Below, piece by piece: positions 1-9,500 of a DNA stretch of 64,000 nt. Each line of letters opens with the position of its first letter. Positions within the stretch are counted from its first letter, which is position 1. The translations under genes and the position numbers were made by a program. The notes below the pieces were generated by a model. It was not told the origin of the DNA. It did not search any database and was given only the letters and a program-made list of their open reading frames with translations. Origin of the DNA: Streptomyces sp. NRRL S-337 (GTDB lineage Bacteria; Actinomycetota; Actinomycetes; Streptomycetales; Streptomycetaceae); NCBI RefSeq assembly GCF_000720175.1, contig NZ_JOIX01000004.1, positions 1 through 64,000 on the forward strand, written 5' to 3'.

Positions 1-1084
1 CACCCCGACTGCCCGCCCTCGCCCGCGCCTCCGCCCTCCCCTTCACACTCGCCCTCGCCCGCGCCCCCAACGCCGGCCCCGTGGGCGCCTCCGGCCCCGC
101 TCCCCGAAACGTATTCCGGTACATCCGCGGCGACACCCCCAGCGCCGACTGCAGATGCTGCCGCAGCGACGCCGCCGTCCCGAAGCCGGCCTCCGTCGCG
201 ATCCGGTCCACCGTCAGCTCCGTCTCCTCCAGCAACTGCCGTGCCCGCTCGATCCGTTGCTGGGTCAGCCACTGCAACGGCGAGATCCCCACCTCCTCCC
301 GGAACCGCCGGGTGAAGGTCCGCACGCTCATCGCCTCGCACGCCGCGAGCTCCCGCAGCGTCACCGGCCGGTCCAGGTGTTCCAGCGCCCAGGCCCGCGC
401 CCGGCCCGTCGAGGACACCTGCGGCTCCGGCACCGGCCGCCGGATGTACTGCGCCTGGCCGCCCTCCCGGTGCGGAGGTACGACGGTCCGCCGGGCCACG
501 TCATTGGCGACGGCCGCCCCGTGGTCACACCGGACCATGTGCAGACACAGGTCGATGCCCGACGCGACCCCCGCCGCCGTCAGCACGTCCCCCTCATCCG
601 TGTACAACACGTCCGCGTCCAGTTCGACGTGCGGAAACAGCCGGCGGAAGTCGTCCACCGACCGCCAGTGCGTGGTCGCCCGCCGCCCGTCCAGGAGCCC
701 GGCCGCCGCGAGCACGAACGCGCCCGTACAGATCGACGCGATCCGCGTCCCGGGCCGGATCCGCCCCAGCGCCTCGGCCAGTTCCGCGCTCAGCCGCCCG
801 GCCGTACGCTCCGCCCGGTCGTAATCCGCCCCGGAGGCCGGCACGACCACGGTGTCGGCCTCGGCAAGCGCCTCCGGCCCGTGCGCCACACACACCGTGA
901 AATCCGTGTCCGTCCGCACCTCACCCGGCTCCAGCGCACAGGTCACCAGCTCGTAGAGCCGCTCCCCGTCCGCCGAACGGGCCTCGCCGAAGATCCGGTG
1001 CACGATGCCCACCTCGATCGGCAGCATCCCGTCCCGCACCAGCACCGCCACCCGATGCCGCCGCACCCCATCCCCGTCCCTCAC
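1..1084 (-). CDS. GlxA-family transcriptional regulator (DJ-1/PfpI + AraC HTH), 3' end outside window
   Basis: The reading frame is open from a GTG at 1084 to the window edge, so the C-terminus is missing. The N-terminal ~170 residues look like a DJ-1/PfpI glutamine-amidotransferase-like fold, with the nucleophile-elbow motif SICTGAFVLA. It is followed by a two-helix-turn-helix AraC domain (RARAWALEHLDRPVTLREL, then SVRTFTRRFREEVGISP and RIERARQLLEETELTVDRI). Family knowledge: GlxA/FtrA-type activators sense small molecules, and many act on divergent or catabolic genes. It is divergent from the oxidoreductase at 1185 with ~100 bp between, so that gene is the obvious candidate target. The start is uncertain because several GTGs lie close together. 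Codon use is normal for the window. Confidence 0.85.
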   Translation of the reverse strand, partial: MRDGDGVRRHRVAVLVRDGMLPIEVGIVHRIFGEARSADGERLYELVTCALEPGEVRTDTDFTVCVAHGPEALAEADTVVVPASGADYDRAERTAGRLSAELAEALGRIRPGTRIASICTGAFVLAAAGLLDGRRATTHWRSVDDFRRLFPHVELDADVLYTDEGDVLTAAGVASGIDLCLHMVRCDHGAAVANDVARRTVVPPHREGGQAQYIRRPVPEPQVSSTGRARAWALEHLDRPVTLRELAACEAMSVRTFTRRFREEVGISPLQWLTQQRIERARQLLEETELTVDRIATEAGFGTAASLRQHLQSALGVSPRMYRNTFRGAGPEAPTGPALGARARASVKGRAEARARAGSRG

Positions 1085-1184
1085 TCGCCCCACCCCATCC
1101 CACGACACCTCATGGCCCGATCCTTGCACAGTATGGCCATCCGGCCACTCGTCCGTACGCCCACCCGCCCGGACAGTGGGTGTC

Positions 1185-1979
1185 ATGAAGATCCTCTGGC
1201 TGTTCGCCCACCCCGACCCGCGCTCCCTGAGCGGCGCCCTCAAGGACGAAGGCCTGCGCGCGCTCGAAGCCCACGGCCACGAGTACCGCGTCTCCGACCT
1301 GTACGCCATGAAATGGAACCCGGTGGTCGACGCCACCGACTACGGCCACGACCCCGCCGACCGCCTCCACATCGGCCCGGCCTCCGAACGTGCCTACCAC
1401 CAGGGCCACTTGAGCCCGGACATCGCCGTGGAACAAGAGAAGGTCACCTGGGCGGACACCGTGATCATCCAGTTCCCCCTGTGGTGGTACGGCATGCCCG
1501 CCATCCTCAAGGGCTGGTTCGACCGCGTCTTCATCAAGGGCTTCGCCTTCGGCCACACCGACTCGGAGACCGGCCGCCCACTGCGCTACGGCGACGGCCG
1601 GCTCACCGGCAAGCGCGCCATGGTGATCACCACCGCCGGCGCCCGCGCCGCCACCCTGGGCCCGCGCGGCGTCAACGGCGACCTCAACGATCTCCTCTTC
1701 CCCCTGCAGCACGGCACCCTCTGGTACACCGGCATGTCGGTCCTCCCGCCCCTCCTGATCCCCGCCGCGGACCGCACCACTCCCACCGCCTACGCAACCG
1801 CCGCCACCCGACTACGCGAGCGCCTGCGCACCCTCCCCACCACAGAGCCCCTCGCCTTCCGCCACCAGAACACCGGCGACTACGACGACAACCTCCTCCT
1901 CCACCCCCACCTCACCCCCACACCCCCCACAGGCCCCTCCGCCCACTACACAACCCCGCCCCCACCCCACCACCCCTGA
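1185..1979 (+). CDS. NAD(P)H dehydrogenase (quinone)-like flavodoxin-fold oxidoreductase
   Basis: 264 residues, starting at the ATG of MKILWLFAHPDPRSLSGAL, a typical first strand and phosphate-binding loop of the NQO/MdaB/KefF flavodoxin-like fold. The motifs TVIIQFPLWWYGMPAILKGW and FDRVFIKGFAF are the flavin and quinone-site signatures of the family. These enzymes normally carry out two-electron reduction of quinones or similar electrophiles using FAD or FMN in the cytoplasm. The C-terminal ~30 residues are Pro/His/Thr-rich and probably disordered. The gene is divergent from the GlxA-type regulator, which fits an inducible detoxification pair (inference). An in-frame GTG three codons upstream is an alternative start. 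Confidence 0.85.
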   Translation: MKILWLFAHPDPRSLSGALKDEGLRALEAHGHEYRVSDLYAMKWNPVVDATDYGHDPADRLHIGPASERAYHQGHLSPDIAVEQEKVTWADTVIIQFPLWWYGMPAILKGWFDRVFIKGFAFGHTDSETGRPLRYGDGRLTGKRAMVITTAGARAATLGPRGVNGDLNDLLFPLQHGTLWYTGMSVLPPLLIPAADRTTPTAYATAATRLRERLRTLPTTEPLAFRHQNTGDYDDNLLLHPHLTPTPPTGPSAHYTTPPPPHHP

Positions 1980-1982
1980 CAC

Positions 1983-2038
1983 ACGGGCACACGGGCACAC
2001 GGCCGCACGGGCACACGGGCACACGGGCACACGGGCAC
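1983..2038. repeat. 8-bp tandem repeat, 7 units
   Basis: Seven head-to-tail copies of ACGGGCAC; the third copy is ACGGCCGC. It lies directly after the oxidoreductase stop codon in non-coding DNA. This is a short minisatellite of the kind seen repeatedly in this window, with no function apparent. Confidence 0.9.
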
Positions 2039-2130
2039 AAACCCCCAGCCGGCGGGCACGCAAAAGCCTCGAAACGCAAGGAAAGCCTCAGAAGGCGAGG
2101 AAAGCCCGGAGCGAAAAACACCAGGAACGC

Positions 2131-2173
2131 AAAAAGCCGCAGGACCGTGGATAGAGATCCACGGTCCTGCGGC
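2131..2173 (-). terminator. Intrinsic terminator of tRNA-fMet
   Basis: A perfect 16-bp inverted repeat (2136-2151 and 2158-2173, 6-nt loop) is followed on the minus strand by five T (AAAAA at 2131-2135 on the plus strand). It starts 6 bp past the 3' end of the tRNA gene, as expected for its rho-independent terminator. Confidence 0.9.
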
Positions 2174-2178
2174 GTCAG

Positions 2179-2252
2179 TAGCGGGGACAGGATTTGAACC
2201 TGCGACCTCTGGGTTATGAGCCCAGCGAGCTACCGAGCTGCTCCACCCCGCG
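2179..2252 (-). tRNA. tRNA-fMet (CAT), initiator
   Basis: A 74-nt cloverleaf with anticodon CAT. Two features mark it as initiator rather than elongator: the first acceptor pair is mismatched (C1 with U72), and the anticodon stem ends in three consecutive G-C pairs (GGG/CCC next to the loop). The discriminator base is A, and CCA is not encoded. The T-arm is GGTTCAAATCC. Confidence 0.93.
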
Positions 2253-2636
2253 TCGGTTCCCCGAACACTACGCGACTCCAGCCCCCACGCCTAATCCTTT
2301 CCCACCACCGACCACAACACCGACACTCACCGGGTCCGACCAGGCCCGGTCCGGCCAGGCCGGCCCCGGCACCAGACTGCCCGCGGTAGCGGGATCGCCA
2401 ACAGTGACCCCGATGACACTGAGGATTTGGACGACTTTCCCAAAAGACCCAAGGCCCAAGCCCAAGCCCAAGCCCAAGGTCCAAGACCCACTCATCCCAG
2501 CCGTACACACAGTCACGGGGGCGCCGCTGCACACGACAGCAGAGAGCCGGAGAGCACAACGGGCTGCAAGGCAGCGTGAACATGCACCGTTGTCGATAAG
2601 CGTGAGCATGCCCCGTTGTCGGTACGAGGCGCGAGG
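2253..2636. other. Intergenic region with (CCCAAG)4
   Basis: 384 bp between the tRNA-fMet gene and the cold-shock gene. It holds a perfect four-copy CCCAAG hexanucleotide repeat at 2455-2478. I see no credible coding frame: the open frames here have poor codon use and repetitive composition. The tRNA promoter must lie in the left part. Confidence 0.5.
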
Positions 2637-2861
2637 TCAGGCAGACCGAGGCACGATGGTCACCGCACGGTAGTCGTAGCCGTCCTGCTTGAAGCCGGGG
2701 GCTTCCCACACGAGGTCCACTTGCTGGCCGGGCAGCAGTGTTCGGAAGCCGGCCGACTGGATGTCGGAGTAGTGGCCGAAGCAGCCGCCGGGCGTCTCGG
2801 GGCAGTCGAGCACGCCCCACCCTTCCTCGTCGCGCCACTCGCGGACAATCGCGGTCACCAT
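2637..2861 (-). CDS. Cold-shock-domain protein
   Basis: 74 residues, nearly all one cold-shock (OB-fold) domain. It opens MVTAIVREWRDEEGWGVLDC, equivalent to the usual GxVKWFNxEKGFGFI strand, then FGHYSDIQSAGFRTLLPGQQ (the FVHxSxI RNP2-like motif) and VDLVWEAPGFKQDGYDYRA. The aromatic positions of RNP1 are weaker than in CspA-type proteins, so this belongs to the divergent Streptomyces group. Such proteins bind single-stranded RNA or DNA. It is monocistronic, and an extended C-terminus (TIVPRSA) closes the barrel. Confidence 0.8.
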   Translation of the reverse strand: MVTAIVREWRDEEGWGVLDCPETPGGCFGHYSDIQSAGFRTLLPGQQVDLVWEAPGFKQDGYDYRAVTIVPRSA

Positions 2862-3218
2862 AGGCGGAACCCTACCGGCTGCCTTGTCTGCGCCAGTTGT
2901 TCGTCATGCGGAGAGTCAACGGAGCTGGTCGTCGACGGGAAAGCCGTCGATGGCGTCCTGTCAGCAGAACCAGCTGCCCTATCCCCTGTCCCATCCCCTG
3001 GCCGCATCGCCTCCGTCTGCGCCGTGGTGCGGCACCGGAAGGTCCGGCTCTCCGCCAGCCGGTCGAAACCCAAGCGATAGTCGAAGTCCCCGTGTCCCGC
3101 CCGTGTTTGCCGTCTGCGCTACGCGTCGAAGCCGTAGTGCGGGAGGGGCGAAAGGCGGCCCAGGAGGGGTGGAGGTGTCCAATAGGTCAGTCGCCCGACC
3201 CTTCGAATCGAACACTGC
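2862..3218. other. Intergenic region, nothing recognised
   Basis: 357 bp upstream of the cold-shock gene and downstream of the VOC gene. Overlapping open frames on both strands lack codon bias and recognisable domains. The cold-shock promoter and 5' UTR should lie at the left edge. I see no clear hairpin or repeat. Confidence 0.4.
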
Positions 3219-3629
3219 TCAGGCCCGCGGCTGGGTGAAGCGAATGCGGTTGCCGAAGGGGTCGCGGAGGCCGCAATCGGTTCCGTAGGGACGATCGGTG
3301 GGTTCCTCGGTGAACTCCACGCCCCGGCCCAGCAGCGTCTCGTAGGTCTTGCGGCAGTCGTCCGTGGTGAAGATGAGCCAGCCGCCCATCGCGCCCTTGG
3401 TCACCAACTCCCGTACCTGCTCAGCGGTTTGCTCGGACATCGCCGGCGCGCCGGGCTTCTCCAGCAGAATCTGGCGCTCGGGGTGCCCGGGGACGCTGAC
3501 GGTCAGCCAGCGCATGAAGCCCATGTCGACGTCGGCGGTGACCTCAAGGCCGAGCTTGCCGACGTAGAAGTCGAGGGCCTCGTCCTGGTCCAGGACGTAT
3601 ATCTGCGAATGCGTGATGGCGTTGAACAT
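3219..3629 (-). CDS. VOC-family (glyoxalase/bleomycin-resistance) protein
   Basis: 136 residues from the ATG of MFNAITHSQIYVLDQDEALD, preceded by GTGAGGGAC as ribosome site. It has two beta-alpha-beta-beta-beta modules: first FYVGKLGLEVTADVDMGFMR with the RQILLEKPG strand, then WLIFTTDDCRKTYETLLGRG and the typical closing DPFGNRIRFTQ. The Hx...E metal-site pattern is partly kept (H in THSQIYV, E in RQILLEK). The family covers dioxygenases, isomerases and resistance proteins, so the substrate cannot be assigned. It lies downstream of, and co-directional with, an AraC regulator, which probably controls it. A longer in-frame start at 3671 lacks a ribosome site. Confidence 0.8.
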   Translation of the reverse strand: MFNAITHSQIYVLDQDEALDFYVGKLGLEVTADVDMGFMRWLTVSVPGHPERQILLEKPGAPAMSEQTAEQVRELVTKGAMGGWLIFTTDDCRKTYETLLGRGVEFTEEPTDRPYGTDCGLRDPFGNRIRFTQPRA

Positions 3630-3726
3630 GTCCCTCACGCTACTGAGCACACCGGACGAAAACTTATCCAAAACTGATCAGTCGACGGCGTTCCGCGCAC
3701 TGGGAGCTGGCGGCCGGCGCGAGCGG

Positions 3727-4119
3727 TCAGGCGCTCGGTCGCGCCCACGCCATCGTGAAGCAGGTGGGCACGCCCGTGGCCGCCGCTTGCTTGCGGTACT
3801 CCCTCGGTGACCGGCCGACGATGTCATGGAAGGTGCGGCTGAAGGTCCCGGGACTGTTGAAGCCCACCTCGAAGCTGATGTCGGTCACCCGGCGATCGGT
3901 CTCCCGCAGCAGGAACATCGCGCGTTCGACCCGACGGCGCTGCAGGTAGCGGTGCGGCGTCTCACCGAACGTGGCCCGGAAGACGCGCGAGAAGTGCGCC
4001 TCCGACACATGGGCGATCCGCGCCAGTGCCGCTACGTCCAAGGGCTGCGCATAGGCACGGTCCATCGCATCCCGCGCTCGAAGCATGCGGCGGTTGCTCT
4101 CCTCTGCAGCACGGCTCAC
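3727..4119 (-). CDS. AraC-family HTH regulator (DNA-binding domain only)
   Basis: Starting at a GTG (VSRAAEESNRRM) gives 130 residues. The protein is essentially one AraC DNA-binding domain: first HTH LDVAALARIAHVSEAHFSRV, linker helix RRRVERAMFLLRE, second HTH VTDISFEVGFNSPGTFSRTF, ending HDIVGRSPREYRK. There is no room for an effector domain, so regulation may depend on expression level or a partner. It sits upstream of the VOC gene on the same strand with a ~98-bp gap, a common Streptomyces arrangement. A TTG at 4152 would add 11 residues. Confidence 0.85.
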   Translation of the reverse strand: MSRAAEESNRRMLRARDAMDRAYAQPLDVAALARIAHVSEAHFSRVFRATFGETPHRYLQRRRVERAMFLLRETDRRVTDISFEVGFNSPGTFSRTFHDIVGRSPREYRKQAAATGVPTCFTMAWARPSA

Positions 4120-4543
4120 GGCGCCATCACACCACAGCTCTGCTACGACCAAAGACGGTGCCGTGACCGCTCTCCGCTGCCCATATTGGTGAGGTACTGG
4201 GCCCGCGCCGGCCGGACGTGGATCCGTACGGAGGCGTCGTCACCGTCCGGCAGGCGCTTCAGCGGTCGGCAAGGAGCTGCCGACCGTCGCCCACATGATC
4301 ATGGAACCCCCGGCCCCCAGCTCGCTCCGCGTACCCATCGACATCCACACATCCACACATCCGCACCTTCGTACGGCTCGACTCCCAGCGCTCCGCGTTC
4401 GACCGCATCGGGAACGCGCTGAGGGGCGACGGCAGCCGACGGGACGATGACGACGACACCGCCGGTGCCCCAGTGACCGTCTTCCGCACTCCACATCGCC
4501 CCTCGGAGGCGGTTGCCGTCAACCACTGCCGTCAAGAGAAACA
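4120..4543. other. Intergenic region, nothing recognised
   Basis: About 420 bp between the AraC start and the terminator of tRNA-Arg. No convincing frame, repeat or RNA is visible. The AraC promoter should lie in the left third. Confidence 0.4.
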
Positions 4544-4579
4544 CCAGAGGCCCCGTTCGATATCGAACGGGGCCTCTGG
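4544..4579 (-). terminator. Terminator of tRNA-Arg(ACG)
   Basis: A perfect palindrome with 18-bp arms (4544-4561 and 4562-4579), only a few bases past the tRNA 3' end. On the minus strand it runs into a pyrimidine-rich stretch (TGTTTCTCTT). The folded hairpin would leave a 4-nt loop. Confidence 0.85.
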
Positions 4580-4586
4580 GCTGCTG

Positions 4587-4659
4587 TGCGCTCGGCAGGA
4601 TTCGAACCTGCAACCTTCTGATCCGTAGTCAGATGCTCTATCCGTTAAGCTACGAGCGC
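4587..4659 (-). tRNA. tRNA-Arg (ACG)
   Basis: A 73-nt cloverleaf: acceptor GCGCTCG pairs with CGAGCGC, anticodon loop CTACGGA with anticodon ACG (wobble inosine reads CGU/CGC/CGA), T-arm GGTTCGAATCC, discriminator A. CCA is not encoded. Confidence 0.93.
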
Positions 4660-5255
4660 TTGGCTTTCCGGCGGTTTTTCTTGCCGGTCGGCGTTGCGGG
4701 AACAACATTACATGACCTGCGGCGTCAGGCGAAATCCATTCCCCTCACCCCCTCTGACCTGCGAAAATGTGTTCGCGGGCGGGATTGGGGGCGAGCCGGG
4801 GCCGGGTCGGCGGTCGGCGATCCGAGTGAAGTTCGGGCGAGGGGAGCCCTCTTCGGGGCGGGGCTGGACGGACTGGACGGGCGGGCTCGACGCCGGGTGT
4901 GAGGGGGGCCACTAAGAAGGGAAGCCCGGGGAAGAGCTGGGGAAGGTTCCGGGGAAGATCCGGGGAACTCTTCGGGGACGGTTCCGGGGAACGCTTCGGG
5001 CAAGCTCCAGGGAAGGTTCCAGAGAAAGTCAGCCCAGGGATTCAGGCCCAGGAATCAAGGAAGCGTCCGGGCAGACCAGGAGAGAGATCTCCGGGGTCGT
5101 CCCCCAAAGCCTCCGCGACGCCCGGAACAGGCCGCACAGCCCCCGCAGTACCCGGGACGTGCCACGAAGCCTCCGCGATGCCCGCGATGGGCCGCGCAGC
5201 CCCCGCAGTGCCCGGGACGACCCCCAAAGCCCCCGCAAAGCCGCCGGAAAGCGTT
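4660..5255. repeat. Repeat-rich intergenic region with 60-bp tandem repeat
   Basis: Two minisatellite tracts. From about 4918 to 5030 there are degenerate copies of a GGGGAAG(N)TCC-type unit. From 5101 to 5240 there are two full copies and one partial copy of an exact 60-bp period unit (5101-5160, 5161-5220, then 20 bp), differing at several positions. The period is a multiple of three and a plus-strand frame stays open, but composition and the lack of any domain argue against a gene. Confidence 0.75.
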
Positions 5256-5284
5256 CAGGCCCCGGTCGGGGTGACCGGGGCCTG
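5256..5284 (-). terminator. Terminator of tRNA-Ser(GCT)
   Basis: A perfect 12-bp inverted repeat with a 5-nt loop (5256-5267 and 5273-5284), 12 bp past the tRNA 3' end. The T-tract on the minus strand is weak, as is common in Streptomyces. Confidence 0.75.
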
Positions 5285-5296
5285 GACGGAGACGAG

Positions 5297-5387
5297 CGGA
5301 GGCGGAGGGATTTGAACCCTCGATCGGGGGTAAACCCGAAACCGCATTAGCAGTGCGGCGCCATAGACCGGACTAGGCGACGCCTCC
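5297..5387 (-). tRNA. tRNA-Ser (GCT)
   Basis: A 91-nt class II tRNA with a long variable arm. Acceptor GGAGGCG pairs with CGCCTCC, discriminator G, anticodon GCT in CCGCACTGCTAATGCGG, T-arm GGGTTCAAATCCC. CCA is not encoded. Confidence 0.93.
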
Positions 5388-5627
5388 ACGCACCCCACGC
5401 GCGCAGGCGCGCTGTGGTGTGTGTCGATGATGGCACAGCTCCGAGGGCTGTCACCAATCGCCCCCTACGGTACTAGGCGCGCGGGCCACCCGGCAAAGAC
5501 GTTCCTGCGGCGCAACGTCGGGGGCGGCGGCGCGTTAGGAGTGTGGGGCCGTGGCGATCTCTGTGTCGTGCGCCCCCGGCGTGTACGTACCGCGTACCGC
5601 CCCGCACTCGCCTCTCTGGAGCCTGTG

Positions 5628-6395
5628 ATGTCGCACCGCCGGACGTCGTCCCCCTTCGCCGCCGCTGCCACCGCCGTCACCGCAGCCACCGCCGTGCTGG
5701 CCCTGGTGGCGCCCGTCGCGTCGGCCGCCCCGATCCCGCTCGCCCATTTCCGGTCCGGCGGCGGCGTGACGGGGGCGGGTCACCACGCCCCGAGCGGGAG
5801 CGACCATGGGGGCGGAAGCCACGGGGGCGGGAGGGCCGGCGGGCAGCAGGCGTTCGTCGGGCCGGATCTGCTGGTCGGGCGGGATACGCATCGGGGGCAG
5901 CTGGCCACGCCCTATGGGCGGTCGGAGGGGGCGGACGGCCAGGGACCGGATCGTCGGCCGGCCTCCCCTGTCCGCCATGCCGCCCACCACGGCGACCACC
6001 ACGGCGACCACCACGCCGCCCGGCCCGTCGCCCCGGCGGACCGGCATGGGGCCCAGGGGGCGCCGCGGGATCACCTCACCGTTACCGTCCACCGGTCCGG
6101 GTCGGCGCACACGGACGGGACCTTCGAGCTGTATTGCCACCCTGCACACGGGACGCACCACCATGTGCGGCGGGCGTGCGCCAAGCTCGACTCCATGACG
6201 CGGTGGGGCAAGGACCCGTTCGCGCCGGTGCCGCAGCACGCGCAGTGCACCATGATCTACGGCGGACCGGCGACCGCACATGTCACCGGGACGTGGGCCG
6301 GGCGGCCCGTCAACGCGGACTTCCGGCGCACCAATGGGTGTGAGATCGAACGCTGGAGCCGCTTCGAACCTCTGCTCCCGGCGACCAGTTCGTGA
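5628..6395 (+). CDS. Secreted subtilisin-inhibitor-like (SSI) protein with His-rich extension
   Basis: 255 residues from an ATG preceded by GGAG. A signal peptide (SSPFAAAATAVTAATAVLAL, cleavage near VASAAP) is followed by a ~110-residue Gly/His-rich segment including HHGDHHGDHHAARP, then the SSI domain (about 150-255). All four SSI cysteines are present (LYCHP, RRACAK, HAQCTM, NGCEIE). The reactive loop reads CTMIYGGP, so P1 is Met and P1' Ile, as in classic SSI (CPMVYDP). SSI proteins inhibit subtilisin-like and trypsin-like proteases and transglutaminase-activating proteases outside the cell. Classic SSI is ~110 residues mature; the His-rich extension is unusual and might bind metal (inference). 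Confidence 0.85.
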   Translation: MSHRRTSSPFAAAATAVTAATAVLALVAPVASAAPIPLAHFRSGGGVTGAGHHAPSGSDHGGGSHGGGRAGGQQAFVGPDLLVGRDTHRGQLATPYGRSEGADGQGPDRRPASPVRHAAHHGDHHGDHHAARPVAPADRHGAQGAPRDHLTVTVHRSGSAHTDGTFELYCHPAHGTHHHVRRACAKLDSMTRWGKDPFAPVPQHAQCTMIYGGPATAHVTGTWAGRPVNADFRRTNGCEIERWSRFEPLLPATSS

Positions 6396-6587
6396 CCCGT
6401 TTCGTGCCGCAGTAGCGTCCCAGGTCAGGACGAGGGGCACATGTCGGGCGTGCGGCGAGTCGCACGGCGCCGCGGCATAACCTCCCCGTCATCCGCCTCC
6501 GCGTCGCGCGCGAGTGCCCGTAGACTCCATCCCGACGGTCCGCCGCGGCGGGCCCGGCACGGTGCGGTAACAGGAGGGAAGCGTCTC

Positions 6588-9500
6588 GTGAGCAGCAGGC
6601 CATCCCGAGGCGCTGCTCGCCTCGCAGCCATACTCGACGCCCTCCCCGACGCGCTGTTGCTCGTCAACTGCAACGGCACCGTCGTCAACGCCAACACCAT
6701 CGCGCTGGAGACCTTCGAGGCGCCGGGCACGGCCCTGGTCGGGCGCGGTCTGCTGGACCTGCTGCCGGACTTCGACTCCAAGCGGATCCCGGGCTCGATG
6801 CGGCGCCGGGACGAGGAGGTCTCGGGGCAGCGGACGAAGCCGACGCGGATGGTCGCGCGGCGGACGGACGGCACCGAGCTGCTGGTCGAGGTGACCAGCG
6901 CGAACCTGGAGGACGGCCGGACCCCGTACGAGTCCGCCTTCGAGGCCGCCTACGCGGATCACCGCGGCTACACCGGCGACGAGCTGCTGATGCTCGTCGT
7001 ACGGGACCTGAGCGGCACGCTGGACACCGAGGCCGAGCTGGCCCGCCAGCAGCGGCAGACCGAGATGATCCTGCGGGCCGCGGCCGAGGGTGTGGTCGGG
7101 GTCGATTCCGAGGGCAAGGTCGTCCTGGTCAACCCGTCCGCGGCGCAGATCCTCGGGTACCGGGCGAGTGAGCTGGGCGGGAAGGAACTGCATCCGCTCG
7201 TCCATCACTCGCGGGCGGACGGGTCGGCGCTGCCCTGGGAGGACACGCCGCTGGCCGACACGCTCAAGTCGGGGCGCAAGCACCGGGTCCGCGGGCAGGT
7301 GCTGTGGGCGAAGGACGGGCGTGCGGTGGCCGTGGATCTGACCACGGCGCCGGTACGGGACGGCGACCAGCTGGTCGGCGCGGTGATGACCTTCACCGAC
7401 CGGCGGGCCCTGGACGCGCTGGCGGCCCGGCACGCCCAGCTGCTGGCCGTTCTGGAGCAGGCGCTGCGCGGTCCGCTGGAGGAGCTGAAGGGCGAGCTGG
7501 GCACGCTGGCGTCCGATCCGGCCGGCCAGCTGTGGCCGGAGGCGAACCAGATCCTGCACCACCTCGCGGCCGGCCACGCCCGGATGACGACGCTGGTGGA
7601 CAACGTCCTGAGCTATCAGCGGCTGGACGCCGGCAAGGAGAAGCTGAACCGCGCGAAGGTGTCGCTGGACGGTGTGGTCGCCGCGGGCGTGGAGGGCGCG
7701 ATCGAGCTGATCGGGCCGGGCCGGGCGCAGTTCGCGGTGCACGCCCCGCCGATAGAGGCGGTGGTGGACGCGGAGCGGATCGCGCAGGCGCTGTCGCATC
7801 TGATCGCGGATGTGGCGGGCGTGGATTCGACGGGGCGGATGCCGGTCGGTGACGACGCCATGGGGACCGGCGGGCGTACCGCGATTCCCGGGGACTCGAC
7901 GATCGTGGTGGCGGCGGCCAAGCGCGGCGAGGTCGTACGGATCGAGGTGCGCGGGCCGTTCGGTGGCGGTGACCCGGTGCACGAGCCGCTGGTCCGCGGG
8001 ATCGTGCGGAAGCACGGCGGGCTGTTGCAGACCCATGAGGTGCCAGGCAGTGGGCCCGGTACAGGCGGCAGCGCGTATGTGCTGGAGCTGCCGGTGGGGA
8101 TCGAGGGCGCGGACGGCGCGGCGTCGGCGGACGGTGCCGCGGAGGGCGGGACGACGGAGGTACCGGTCGGCAACGAGACGACGGTGATGCCGGTCCCGAC
8201 CGCGCGGGCCCGGGGTACGCAGGTCGACGCGGCGGACGAGAGCGGAACGGGCCAGGGGCCCGCGGTGGCTGACGGCGGTACCGATGGGGCCGGTGAGTCC
8301 CTCGGTGCCGGTGTGGAGCAGGGTGCGTCGGTGCCGGCGCAGGCCGGTGGCGCGTCGCCGACCGGACGCCGGCGGGCCCGGCGCCCCGGTGGGGAGCAGG
8401 GCGCGCCCGAGGGTGCGCCGGTCGAGCCGGTGGCTGCCGAGGGCGAGGGCCCGGCGCTGCCGCCAGGTATGGCGGGTGCCGAGGCCGTGCCTCCTACGGG
8501 GCGCCGGCGGGCGCGGCAGGGTGCCACGGAGGGCGCCGGGCTGCCCGCGCTGCCCTCGGGTGCGGACCCGTCCGCCGGTCGGCAGCCGGGGCAGGCGCCG
8601 GCCGCCGGGCCGGACCGGGGCGAGGCCGTCACCGGGCCGGGCGCGGCGGCCGGGCCGTCGACGGGCCCTGTGCCGGCACGTCCGCAGATTCCGGGCCAGG
8701 CCCCGGCGCCCGCCCAGCCGCAGGGGCTGGGTCCCGTCCAGCCGGCCGGCCGGCGGGCCCGCCGGGCGCTGGCCGAGGCGCCGGAGCGCGCCGCGCAGGG
8801 CGAGCGGGGCCGGGCGCCGGCCGCCACCGGTGCCGCGCAGCAGGGCGGGCAGCGGACGGCGTTCGCGCTGCCGCCGGCCGCGGCGGACCGGGCCCCGCAG
8901 CCGGCGCCGTCGGGGCTGCCCGCGCTGCCCGCGGTCGCCGATCAGGTGCCCGCGCAGGCGGCCGGCCCGCAGGAGGCCGGCGGTACGGGCCGGCGCCGGG
9001 CGCGCCGGCCGGTGGCCGGCGGTCCGGAGGCCATGCCGCCCGCCGGGCAGCCCGGGTACGCCCTGGAGGCTGCCGCCGGGAGCGCCGACTCGGCCGAGAT
9101 GCAAGGCGATTGGGACGAGCCGACCGGACGCCGTAGGGCCCGCCGGGCGGCCGCCGAGGAGCGCGCGGCGGCCGCGATGGCCGACTCCGAGTCGTCCGGG
9201 ACGTTCGTGGCCGGGCCGGAGGGTCTGGTGGCACAGCCCGCCGGTTCCGACGGTTCCGCCGAGCCGGCCGGTCCTGGGGGTGCGGCCGGGGCCGTGGCCG
9301 GTCCGGCGCCCGGTGTCGCGCCGGTGCCGGGCGGGGACGCGCCCGCCGGGCCCGAGGTACCGCCCGTACCGACCGGACGCCGTCGTGGCCGCCCCAGCCC
9401 CGCCGAGGAGGCGCCCGCGGCGCCCGTACCCGCGCAGGGCGGGCCGGGCGGCCACCCGCTCCGTCAGCCGCTCCCGCCGGGCTCCGAGGACGAGGCGGCG

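Noticed and set aside
155..2197. A 680-codon plus-strand open frame rich in Pro/Arg
   Set aside because: It runs antisense through the GlxA-type regulator and out of frame across the oxidoreductase; its composition is that of a GC-rich shadow frame.
4899..5315. Open frame across the 60-bp tandem repeats
   Set aside because: It runs into the tRNA-Ser(GCT) gene and is made of repeats; no start signal or domain.
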